The notes under the pieces are model-generated. The model did not search any database. It had not been told where the DNA came from and saw only the letters and a program-made list of their open reading frames with translations. 22,546 bases of DNA from JACCYI01 sp036389195 (GTDB taxonomy: Bacteria; Actinomycetota; Thermoleophilia; Solirubrobacterales; Solirubrobacteraceae), in contig DASVQH010000355.1 of NCBI GenBank assembly GCA_036389195.1, positions 1 to 22,546 on the forward strand, in the 5' to 3' direction. Numbering within the stretch: position 1 is the stretch's first letter; every line of letters starts with the position of its first letter. The position numbers were made by a program, and so were the translations under genes. Below are positions 7,103 through 13,385 of this stretch, in pieces.

Positions 7103-7380
7103 GCCGCGAAGGCTCTGAGCTCGCTCACATCGACCTCCTGCCAGCCCTGTTGCAGCAGGAGGGCATGGTGGTCGGTGTGGCGAAGGCAGAGCGCACCGAT
7201 GTACACGCCCTTCGTCTGCTTGCGCATCACGGCGTACCACATGGTGATCGCGTCGCTCGTGCCCTGGATCCGCAGCCACGGACGCGGCGGGACGTCGCCG
7301 GGCTCGGAGATCTTGGCCGCCACGAGCTGCTTGTGGGTGGCGACCTGACCCGTGGCGGTGTCGATGAAGAATTGCGCCAT
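7099..7380 (-). CDS. Conserved-looking 93-residue protein of unknown function
   Basis: No family is recognised. The 93 residues are mixed hydrophilic and aromatic, with WLRIQGT and MWYAVMRKQTKGVYIGALCLRHTDHH in the middle (the latter spans about residues 51-76) and QQGWQEVDVSEL near the end. Two histidines and one cysteine cluster at 70-76. There is no signal peptide or membrane segment. Coding status is supported by G/C at nearly all third positions on this strand. The ATG at 7378-7380 is chosen because TAGCCT lies exactly 8 nt upstream on this strand, matching other leaderless-looking starts. Its stop shares CTAG with the transpeptidase stop, and its start shares CATG with the xerC start, so it fills the space between them exactly. 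Confidence 0.7.
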   Translation of the reverse strand: MAQFFIDTATGQVATHKQLVAAKISEPGDVPPRPWLRIQGTSDAITMWYAVMRKQTKGVYIGALCLRHTDHHALLLQQGWQEVDVSELRAFAA

Positions 7381-8284
7381 GCCCACTGAGGCTACCGATG
7401 CCTGGGCCGCCGCCCTGACCCGTTTCGACGCCGACCTGCGCCGCCGCGGGGCCGCCGAGCGCACCCGCGCCGCCTACGGCGCCGACCTGGGCGAGTTCGC
7501 CGCCTGGGCGGGCGGGCTCGGCCTCGGGCCGGTGCAGATCGGCTATCCCATCCTGCGCCGCTACGCGGCGGTCCTCTCCGAGCGCGGCGCCGCGCCCGCC
7601 ACGCTGGCGCGCAAGCTCGCGTCGCTGCGCGCGTTCTTCCGGTCGCTCGTCGAGCACGGCGAGCTGCGCGCCAACCCGGCCGACCTCATGGCCACGCCGA
7701 AGAAGCCGCAGCGGCTGCCCGACGTGCTCAAGCCCGAGGAGGTCGCCGCGCTGCTGGACCGCATCCCCGCGACGACGCCGCTGGAGCTGCGCGACCGCGC
7801 GCTGTTCGAGCTCGCCTACGCCTGCGGGCTGCGCGCGGAGGAGCTGGTCAACCTCGACGTCACGTCGGTCGAGTTCGACGCCGAGCAGGTCCGCGTCGAG
7901 GGCAAGGGCGCCAAGACGCGCTTCGTGCCGGCCGGCGAGCCCGCGCTGCGGGCCATCTCCCGCTACCTGGAGCGCGCTCGCGGGACACTGGAGTCCGCGA
8001 CGCCGGACCCGGCGCTGTTCCTCTCGAAGTCCGGCCGGCGGCTCTCGACCTCCGACGTCCGCCGCCGCCTGCGGGTGTGGGCGCGCCACGCCGCGGCGCA
8101 GGGCGCGGTCCACCCGCACGCCCTGCGCCACTCCTTCGCGACGCACCTCCTGGAGGGCGGCGCGGACCTCCGCGCGATCCAGGAGCTGCTCGGCCACGCA
8201 TCGATCTCGACCACCCAGATCTACACTCGGGTAGAGTCAGCGCGGTTGCGATCGGCGTACGCGCGGAGCCATCCGCGGGCGTGA
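7379..8284 (+). CDS. xerC: Site-specific tyrosine recombinase XerC/XerD
   Basis: This 301-residue protein resolves chromosome dimers at a dif-like site by strand exchange. The N-terminal SAM-like DNA-binding domain spans about 10-100. The catalytic domain carries Arg152 (CGLRAEEL), Lys176 (VEGKGAKTR), His247 and Arg250 (HALRHSFATHLL), His273 (LGHASISTTQ) and nucleophile Tyr282 (IYTRV). All six catalytic positions are intact and the length is typical. The choice between XerC and XerD cannot be made firmly. The ATG at 7379 overlaps the start codon of the opposite gene (CATG) and has no good ribosome-binding site. A GTG at 7352 or ATG at 7364 would add only a few unconvincing residues. The sigma factor gene follows after 19 nt, probably as one transcript. 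Confidence 0.92.
   Translation: MPTEATDAWAAALTRFDADLRRRGAAERTRAAYGADLGEFAAWAGGLGLGPVQIGYPILRRYAAVLSERGAAPATLARKLASLRAFFRSLVEHGELRANPADLMATPKKPQRLPDVLKPEEVAALLDRIPATTPLELRDRALFELAYACGLRAEELVNLDVTSVEFDAEQVRVEGKGAKTRFVPAGEPALRAISRYLERARGTLESATPDPALFLSKSGRRLSTSDVRRRLRVWARHAAAQGAVHPHALRHSFATHLLEGGADLRAIQELLGHASISTTQIYTRVESARLRSAYARSHPRA
7389..7394 (-). promoter_or_regulatory. Candidate -10 box TAGCCT inside the xerC 5' end
   Basis: Read on the minus strand, TAGCCT is followed by 8 nt and then the ATG of the 93-residue gene. The spacing equals that at 12231 and 13117. The element lies within the first codons of xerC. No clear -35 is seen. Confidence 0.45.
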
Positions 8285-8291
8285 CCTTCTG

Positions 8292-8296
8292 AGGAG
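8292..8296 (+). promoter_or_regulatory. Ribosome-binding site AGGAG that decides a CTG start
   Basis: AGGAG at 8292-8296 lies 7 nt before CTG at 8304-8306. It is one of the best Shine-Dalgarno sequences in the window. No ATG, GTG or TTG in the sigma factor frame is near it, which supports CTG initiation. Confidence 0.6.
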
Positions 8297-8303
8297 CAGG
8301 GCC

Positions 8304-9089
8304 CTGGAGACGAACGTCAAGGCAATCGAGCTGAAGGACCTGTGGCGCCGGTACAAGACGTCGAACTCCACGAGCGCCCGTGAGCAGCTCGTCGTCGCCT
8401 ACTCGCCCCTCGTCAAGTACGTCGCGGGCCGCATGTCGAGCGGCCTGCCGGCCCATGTCGAGGAAGCCGACCTCATCTCCTACGGCCTGATCGGACTGAT
8501 CAACGCGATCGAGCGCTTCGACCTGGACCGCGAGATCAAGTTCGAGACCTACGCCATCACGAGGATCAAGGGCGCGATCATCGACGAGCTGCGCGCGCTC
8601 GACTGGGTGCCGCGCTCGGTCCGCGCCCGCGCGCGGGAGATCGAGCGCGCCCACGGCAAGCTCGAGCACAAGCTGCACCGGACGCCGACCGACGAGGAGA
8701 TGGCCTCAGAGCTCAACCTCACGGTCGACGAGTTCCAGGAGTGGCTGATGCGCATCTCCAACTCGACGGTGGTGGCGCTCGACGAGCTGTGGTCGGTGTC
8801 GGACTCCTCGGGCGACCAGGTGTCGCTGCTCGACACGCTGCACGACCCCGACGCGCCCGATCCCCAGCAGCTGCTGGACGCCTCGGAGCTCAAGGACCGC
8901 CTCGCCGACGCCATCTCCGCGCTGCCCGAGCGCGAGAAGCTCGTGATCGCGCTCTACTACTACGAGAACCTGACGCTGCGCGAGATCGGCGAGGTCCTCG
9001 GCGTCACCGAGTCGCGCGTCTCGCAGCTGCACACGAAGGCCGTCCTGCGCCTCAAGAGCCGCCTGCAAGGCGACAACCTGCGCGATTGA
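8304..9089 (+). CDS. FliA/WhiG-family RNA polymerase sigma factor
   Basis: This 261-residue sigma-70 family protein belongs to the FliA/WhiG (sigma-28-like) group. The N-terminus ELKDLWRRYK and LVVAYSPLVKYVAGRM begins region 2. ADLISYGLIGLINAIERFD and IKFETYAITRIKGAIIDELR are the group's region 2 hallmark, followed by LDWVPRSVRARAREI. Region 3 has LHRTPTDEEMASELN. Region 4 ends with a helix-turn-helix, LTLREIGEVLGVTESRVSQ. The first in-frame ATG (8433) would remove 43 residues and part of region 2, so the CTG at 8304 with AGGAG 7 nt upstream is preferred. In actinobacteria such factors control motility or sporulation genes; which applies is not shown here. It follows xerC, an arrangement I recall near whiG elsewhere. 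Its stop overlaps the next TTG start. Confidence 0.9.
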   Translation: METNVKAIELKDLWRRYKTSNSTSAREQLVVAYSPLVKYVAGRMSSGLPAHVEEADLISYGLIGLINAIERFDLDREIKFETYAITRIKGAIIDELRALDWVPRSVRARAREIERAHGKLEHKLHRTPTDEEMASELNLTVDEFQEWLMRISNSTVVALDELWSVSDSSGDQVSLLDTLHDPDAPDPQQLLDASELKDRLADAISALPEREKLVIALYYYENLTLREIGEVLGVTESRVSQLHTKAVLRLKSRLQGDNLRD

Positions 9090-9970
9090 CCAGGCTGCCC
9101 GACCGCCTCCTCGGCTTCCTGACGCGACCGCGCGTCGGGCGGGTGCGGCGGTGGTCGTTCGTGGTCACCGGGCCGACCGCGGCGTTCGTCGCCTGGCGCT
9201 TCGGCGTTCAGGATGCGGTCGCGCTGATCGCCCTGCGCGTCGCGCTGTTCGCGCTCGTCGCCTGGTGGGCGTGGCGGCTGCCCGACGAGCGCGGGGAGGC
9301 GGTGCGCGACCTGCTGATGCATCCCAGGTTGCGGGCGTTCACGCGGACGGAGGTCGACGTCTGGCTGACCGTCCCGCGCCTTCTGGGCGGTGCGGCCCGC
9401 CGGGCGACGCCCGGGATGCGCTACCACCGCGGCACGGACGACCTGGCGATGGCGCTCGCGTTCGCGCTCCCGTTGCTGGCCGAGGGGACGGTGGTCCACC
9501 TCCTCCTGCCGTCCGGGTGGGTGCTCGCCCAGGTCGCCAACGCCGCGCTGCACCTGTACGCGATGGCGTGGCTGCTCGCCATCGGGCTCGGCCGGCGCGC
9601 GTGGCCCCACGCCGTGCGCGGCGGAGCGCTGACGATCCGCAACGGCGCCCTGCATCGCGCTCGGATCCCGCTGGCGCTGGTCGAGCGCGCCGAGCCCGAC
9701 CGCCGGCGCGTCGCAGGCGAGCGAGGGCTGCACGTGGAGGACGGCGTCGCGCTGCTGCCCGCTCGCCGCCGCGTCGACGTCCGCGTCGTGCTGCGCGAGC
9801 CGGTGCGGATCGCCGGTCTCGGCGAGCCGGTGTGGGCGCGCGAGATCGCGGTCGCCTCCGACGATCCCGAGGCCTTCGTGCGGGCGCTCGCGGAGCTTCC
9901 GCGGCCCGCCCGCCCGACCCTCGCTGCGGCGCTGGCGATCGGGGCCTACGAGGCCCTGCAACCCGGCTGA
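9086..9970 (+). CDS. Four-helix membrane protein with PH-like C-terminal domain
   Basis: This 294-residue protein is not recognised by family. The TTG at 9086 overlaps the sigma factor stop (TTGA), implying coupling, though no strong ribosome-binding site is seen. Predicted membrane segments are near 24-40, 42-64, 119-140 and 144-168, in two hairpins separated by a basic loop of about 55 residues. From about 178 a soluble domain begins with GGALTIRNGALHRARIPLALVERAE, a strand pattern resembling bacterial pleckstrin-homology-like domains. Topology is probably both ends inside. Coupling to the sigma factor makes a regulatory role, such as a membrane-bound anti-sigma partner, worth considering, but no anti-sigma motif is visible. 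It may equally be unrelated. Confidence 0.65.
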   Translation: MTRLPDRLLGFLTRPRVGRVRRWSFVVTGPTAAFVAWRFGVQDAVALIALRVALFALVAWWAWRLPDERGEAVRDLLMHPRLRAFTRTEVDVWLTVPRLLGGAARRATPGMRYHRGTDDLAMALAFALPLLAEGTVVHLLLPSGWVLAQVANAALHLYAMAWLLAIGLGRRAWPHAVRGGALTIRNGALHRARIPLALVERAEPDRRRVAGERGLHVEDGVALLPARRRVDVRVVLREPVRIAGLGEPVWAREIAVASDDPEAFVRALAELPRPARPTLAAALAIGAYEALQPG

Positions 9971-9981
9971 CCGGACTCGGT

Positions 9982-9987
9982 TAGCCT
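9982..9987 (+). promoter_or_regulatory. Candidate -10 box TAGCCT upstream of EF-G-like gene
   Basis: TAGCCT at 9982-9987 fits the window's -10 pattern. The ATG is 59 nt downstream, so this transcript would carry a leader of about 50 nt with a ribosome-binding site (AGGGAG at 10032-10037). No clear -35 was found. The gap 9971-10046 holds nothing else visible. Confidence 0.4.
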
Positions 9988-10046
9988 CCGCTCCATCGAT
10001 CCGCGCCGAAGGGACGCGGGCACCCGAGCGAAGGGAGAGGCCTGGC

Positions 10047-12122
10047 ATGCCGCACGCAGCCGCCGACAGGATCCGCAACGTGGCCCTGGTGGGCCACCGG
10101 GGAAGCGGGAAGACGTCGCTGCACGAGGCGCTGCTGTTCGAGGCCGGGGCGACGACGCGGCTGGGCACGGTCGCCGACGGCACCACGGTGTCGGACTCCG
10201 ACGAGGACGAGAAGGCGCGCGGGATGTCGATCTCCGCGTCGCTGGCCTCCTTCCAGTGGCGCGACGTCAAGGTCAACCTGATCGACACGCCCGGCGAGCC
10301 CTCGTTCGTGGCCGACGCGCTCGGGGCGCTGCGGGTCTGCGAGTCGGCGGTGTTCGTGGTCAACGCGGTGATGGGTGTCGAGGTGACCACCGCCCGCCTG
10401 TGGACGCGGGCGCAGGAGCTCGGCGTGGCGCGCCTGATCTACGTGAACATGCTCGACCGCGAGCGCGCGGACTTCTTCCGCACCCTCACCCAGCTCAAGG
10501 ACGCCTTCGGGCCGCACGTCGTCGCCACGGAGATCCCGATCGGGGCCGAGCACGAGGTCCGCGGCCTGATCGACCTCGTCGACATGAAGGCCTACGCGTA
10601 CGACGGCTCCGGCAAGGACAACTGCGCGGAGATCCCGATCCCCGACGACCTGGTCGAGCTCGCCCAGGAGTACCGCGAGAAGCTGATGGACGAGGTCGCC
10701 GAGAACTCCGAGGCGCTGATGGAGCGCTACCTCGAGGGCGAGGAGATCTCCCATGACGAGATCGTCCAGGCCCTGGAGGACGGGACCGACCACGGGCACA
10801 TCTTCCCGGTCACGTGCGGCGTGGCCACATCGCACCTCGGCACCGACCGCCTGCTCGACGCGTTCGTCGACGACCTGCCGTCGCCCGTCCAGCACGGGCC
10901 GCTCGACGCCGAGACGATGGTGCTCGAGCCCGACGAGGCCAAGGAGACCTTCGCCTACGTCTTCAAGACCCGCGCCGATCCCTTCGCCGGTCGCATCAAC
11001 CTCTTCCGCGTCTACCAGGGCGTCCTCCACCACGACAGCCAGGTGCTCAACACCCGCTCGCACACCAAGGAGCGCATCGGCCAGCTGCTCGTGCCGCAGG
11101 GCAAGGAGCTCAAGCAGGCCGACGCGTTCGGCCCGGGCGACATCGGCGCGGTGGCCAAGCTGAAGGAGACCCGCTCGGGCGACTGGCTGGCCGACCGCGA
11201 CCAGCCGATCGACATGCCGACGATCGCGCTGCCGGCGCCCGTCATGGCCTTCCACATCGAGCCGAAGGCCAAGGGCGACGAGGACAAGGTCTTCACGGCG
11301 CTGCGGCGCCTGCAGGAGGAGGACCCGACGATCGACCTGCACCGCGACCCGCAGACCGGCGAGCAGATCGTCGCCGGGCTCTCGCAGGTCCACGTCGAGG
11401 TCATCGTCGACCGGCTGCGCTCGCGGTTCGGCGCCGAGGTCGACCTCAAGCCGCCGAAGGTGCCCTACCAGGAGACGATCCGCGGCGCCGCCAAGGCCCA
11501 CGGGCGCCACAAGAAGCAGTCGGGCGGGCGCGGGCAGTTCGGCGACTGCCACATCGAGATCGAGCCGCACCCCGAGGGCGCGGACTTCGAGTTCGTCGAC
11601 CGGATCAAGGGCGGCGTCATCCCCGGCTCGTTCATCCCGGCGGTCGAGAAGGGCGTCCGCGAGGCGATGGAGCAGGGCGCGATCGCCGGCTATCCGGTCA
11701 AGGGCGTGCGCGTGACCGTGTTCGACGGCTCCTACCACACGGTCGACTCGTCGGAGATGGCCTTCAAGCTGGCGGGCTCGATCGCCATGCGCGAGGCGCT
11801 GGAGAAGGCGCAGCCGGTCCTGCTGGAGCCGATCATGCGGGTCACCTGCTCGGTGCCCGAGGCCTCGGTGGGCGACGTGATGGGCGATCTCTCCTCGCGC
11901 CGGGGCCGGCCGCTGGGGACCGACGTGGTCGGCGGCATGACCGAGGTCACGGCCGAGGTGCCGATGGCCGAGATGCTCTCCTACGCGCCCGACCTGCGCT
12001 CGATCACCGGCGGCCAGGGCGAGTTCACGATGGTCTTCGAGCGCTACGAGGAGGTGCCGGCGCACCTCGCCCAGAAGGTGGTCGCCGGGCAGGCCTCCGA
12101 GGCCGAGGCGGTCCGGGCCTAG
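10047..12122 (+). CDS. Elongation factor G-like GTPase (EF-G paralogue)
   Basis: This 691-residue protein has the EF-G domain order: a GTPase domain, domain II (near 295-375, FKTRADPFAGRI), domain III, domain IV (HKKQSGGRGQFGD, then DGSYHTVDSSEMAFK) and domain V with RRGRPLGTD. It should bind the ribosome in a GTP-dependent step. The P-loop GHRGSGKT (16-23) is intact. Switch I RGITI is RGMSI (59-63). G3, normally DTPGH, is DTPGE with Glu84 in place of the catalytic histidine. G4, normally NKMD, is NMLD (134-137), losing the base-stacking lysine. These changes and the lack of ribosomal-protein or tuf neighbours mark it as an EF-G2-type paralogue, not the housekeeping fusA. A ribosome-binding site AGGGAG precedes the ATG, and a strong hairpin follows the stop. 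Confidence 0.9.
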   Translation: MPHAAADRIRNVALVGHRGSGKTSLHEALLFEAGATTRLGTVADGTTVSDSDEDEKARGMSISASLASFQWRDVKVNLIDTPGEPSFVADALGALRVCESAVFVVNAVMGVEVTTARLWTRAQELGVARLIYVNMLDRERADFFRTLTQLKDAFGPHVVATEIPIGAEHEVRGLIDLVDMKAYAYDGSGKDNCAEIPIPDDLVELAQEYREKLMDEVAENSEALMERYLEGEEISHDEIVQALEDGTDHGHIFPVTCGVATSHLGTDRLLDAFVDDLPSPVQHGPLDAETMVLEPDEAKETFAYVFKTRADPFAGRINLFRVYQGVLHHDSQVLNTRSHTKERIGQLLVPQGKELKQADAFGPGDIGAVAKLKETRSGDWLADRDQPIDMPTIALPAPVMAFHIEPKAKGDEDKVFTALRRLQEEDPTIDLHRDPQTGEQIVAGLSQVHVEVIVDRLRSRFGAEVDLKPPKVPYQETIRGAAKAHGRHKKQSGGRGQFGDCHIEIEPHPEGADFEFVDRIKGGVIPGSFIPAVEKGVREAMEQGAIAGYPVKGVRVTVFDGSYHTVDSSEMAFKLAGSIAMREALEKAQPVLLEPIMRVTCSVPEASVGDVMGDLSSRRGRPLGTDVVGGMTEVTAEVPMAEMLSYAPDLRSITGGQGEFTMVFERYEEVPAHLAQKVVAGQASEAEAVRA

Positions 12123-12134
12123 AGGCACGGCAAG

Positions 12135-12161
12135 CGGCGCCGCGCCCCGCGCGCGGCGCCG
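12135..12161 (+). terminator. Strong GC hairpin after the EF-G-like gene
   Basis: An 11-bp perfect stem, cggcgccgcgc (12135-12145) with gcgcggcgccg (12151-12161), closes a 5-nt loop (cccgc) 12 nt after the stop at 12122. There is no T tract, as is common for hairpin-only terminators proposed in GC-rich actinobacteria. It separates the EF-G-like gene from the promoter of the next gene. Confidence 0.65.
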
Positions 12162-12170
12162 TCCGGTGCA

Positions 12171-12188
12171 CGCGGCCTTGCAGCCGCG
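12171..12188 (+). terminator. Second, smaller hairpin
   Basis: A 6-bp stem, cgcggc (12171-12176) with gccgcg (12183-12188), around cttgca. It follows the larger hairpin within 10 nt and may act with it, or be chance in GC-rich sequence. Confidence 0.3.
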
Positions 12189-12209
12189 CGTTCGACCGTT
12201 TTGCAGCGC

Positions 12210-12236
12210 TTGGGGGCGGTTCCCCGTTGCTAGTCT
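12210..12236 (+). promoter_or_regulatory. Leaderless-type promoter for the zinc-ribbon gene
   Basis: TAGTCT at 12231-12236 is followed by 8 nt and then the GTG start at 12245, with no ribosome-binding site between. TTGGGG at 12210-12215 could be a -35, at a short spacing of 15 nt. The local sequence upstream (gttcgaccgttttgcag) is the most AT-rich of the gap. Confidence 0.55.
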
Positions 12237-12244
12237 CGCCCCCG

Positions 12245-13072
12245 GTGGCGACCTTCCGCGACATCCGGACGAACCAGGCCGACGTCGCCTGCGACGTGTG
12301 CGGCCGCACGCTGCTGCGCGGCGAGGTCGCGGTGCCCTTCCTGGCCGGCGGCCAGCGCCGCCAGGTGTGCGAGCTGTGCACGGCGCGCGCCGCCCACGAG
12401 GGCTGGATCCGCGAGACCGGCGGCGACTCGCTGGGCGTCGGCGCCGCCGGCAACGAGCGCGCCCGCTCGCTGATCGGGCGGCTGCGCCAGCGCCGCGACC
12501 GCGCCGCCGCCGCCCGCGCCGCGCCGCCCGTCGACCCCGCCGAGCTCGATCCCGCCCTCGCCGCCGAGCTCGCGGCCGACGGCCACCCCGTCGTGGCGTC
12601 CGAGCCCGAGCCGCCCAAGCCGCCGCGCCGGCGTCGCGCCGTCGTGCGCGAGCGTGAGCGCGAGGCGCCGCCCGAGGAGCCGCGCGCGACCGAGTACGAG
12701 CCGCCCCGCGAGCCGCGCCACGTGCGCGCCGTGCCGACCAACGCCGAGCTGAAGATGACCCGCGCCCTGGAGGTCTTCAACGGCTCCGAGCACGTCCGGA
12801 CGGTCGGCGGGGTTGCCCGCTCCCTCGGCCCGCCCGCGGTCTCGGTGCGCCCGCTGGCCGATCGCCCCAGCGTGGTCGGCATCACCGTGATGTGGGAGCT
12901 GTCGTGGTACCGGTTCGAGGTCGACCTCTCCGACGAGGCGGGCGGGGTCCTGCGCGCCGGCCACGGCGCCGAGCTGGCCGAGCTGACGGCCGAGGAGCAC
13001 CAGCGGGTCAACGCCGCCGCCGACGAGCGCGGGGCGCTCGTCCTGGCCGCCGCGCCCGCCGAGCAGCGCTGA
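12245..13072 (+). CDS. Zinc-ribbon protein with basic linker and conserved-looking C-terminal domain
   Basis: This 275-residue protein starts at GTG, 8 nt after a TAGTCT hexamer. Residues 16-45 form a four-cysteine zinc ribbon, CDVCG (Cys16, Cys19) and VCELC (Cys42, Cys45), separated by LLRGEVAVPFLAGGQRRQ. Residues about 70-165 are a low-complexity linker with arginine-, proline- and glutamate-rich runs. Residues about 168-250 form a compact second domain (AELKMTRALEVFNGSEHVRTV, then VMWELSWYRFEVDL). No established family is recognised. The zinc ribbon and basic linker suggest nucleic-acid or ribosome contact, which is inference only. There is no signal peptide or membrane segment. It appears monocistronic, with a promoter-like element on each side. 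Confidence 0.75.
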   Translation: MATFRDIRTNQADVACDVCGRTLLRGEVAVPFLAGGQRRQVCELCTARAAHEGWIRETGGDSLGVGAAGNERARSLIGRLRQRRDRAAAARAAPPVDPAELDPALAAELAADGHPVVASEPEPPKPPRRRRAVVREREREAPPEEPRATEYEPPREPRHVRAVPTNAELKMTRALEVFNGSEHVRTVGGVARSLGPPAVSVRPLADRPSVVGITVMWELSWYRFEVDLSDEAGGVLRAGHGAELAELTAEEHQRVNAAADERGALVLAAAPAEQR

Positions 13073-13094
13073 TCGGGACTGGACGGATGGTCGG

Positions 13095-13122
13095 TTGCCC
13101 TCAGCGCAGGCTGGGGTAGAGT
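13095..13122 (+). promoter_or_regulatory. Leaderless-type promoter for the 70-residue gene
   Basis: TTGCCC (13095-13100) and TAGAGT (13117-13122) are spaced by 16 nt and form the best -35/-10 pair in the window. The ATG at 13131 lies 8 nt after the -10 with no ribosome-binding site, so the transcript probably starts at or next to the ATG. Confidence 0.6.
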
Positions 13123-13130
13123 CGGCCCCG

Positions 13131-13343
13131 ATGATCTTCTGCGTCGTACCGGAGGCCCTCGCGGGCGAGCTCTACGACAAGCTCGCCGCCTACTACGAGG
13201 ACGACCCGAACGTCACGGTGATCGTCGATCGCCGCAAGAAGGAGCGCCGCGAGCCGGGCTCCACGGGCGGCGGCCAGCGCGAGGTCCGCGACCGGCGGCG
13301 CGCGCGCGTGGCGGGTGAGTTCCCGCCCATCGAAGCCCAGTAA
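13131..13343 (+). CDS. Small basic protein, 70 residues, with DRRKKERR motif
   Basis: No named family is recognised. The first 35 residues (beginning MIFCVVPEALAGELYDKL) suggest a small alpha/beta fold: a strand, a helix with AAYYEDDPN, then a strand VTVIVDRR. The following segment is strongly charged (DRRKKERREPGS, and REVRDRRRARV) and probably disordered or nucleic-acid binding. V-V-DRR--ERR sequences recur in short bacterial proteins of unknown role. The ATG at 13131 is selected by the promoter-like TTGCCC/TAGAGT pair ending 8 nt upstream. The dehydrogenase gene begins 42 nt downstream, and a small 5-bp hairpin lies in that gap (13344-13358). Confidence 0.7.
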   Translation: MIFCVVPEALAGELYDKLAAYYEDDPNVTVIVDRRKKERREPGSTGGGQREVRDRRRARVAGEFPPIEAQ

Positions 13344-13385
13344 CGTCGCCAGACGACGAGCGCCAGCGAAGTCGGGCCGGACGAG

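Noticed and set aside
5900..8197. A 765-residue minus-strand open frame over the L,D-transpeptidase and xerC
   Set aside because: It covers three convincingly identified genes and has no recognisable domain; a shadow of GC-biased codons.
8232..8237. TAGAGT as a promoter for the sigma factor gene
   Set aside because: It lies in codons for the conserved IYTRVES segment of xerC, so the protein explains it. The start is over 60 nt away and has a good ribosome-binding site. It could still act, but evidence is weak.
7379..8284. Tyrosine recombinase as the integrase of a mobile element
   Set aside because: Length and motifs fit housekeeping XerC/D, and no attachment-site repeats, tRNA or cargo genes lie nearby.
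9981..12128. A 715-residue open frame antisense to the EF-G-like gene
   Set aside because: EF-G motifs are unmistakable on the plus strand. The antisense product is repetitive in D, R, L, V and H, as expected from complement reading of biased codons.
13344..13358. 5-bp hairpin cgtcg/cgacg after the 70-residue gene
   Set aside because: Too short to call a terminator in GC-rich DNA, with no T tract.
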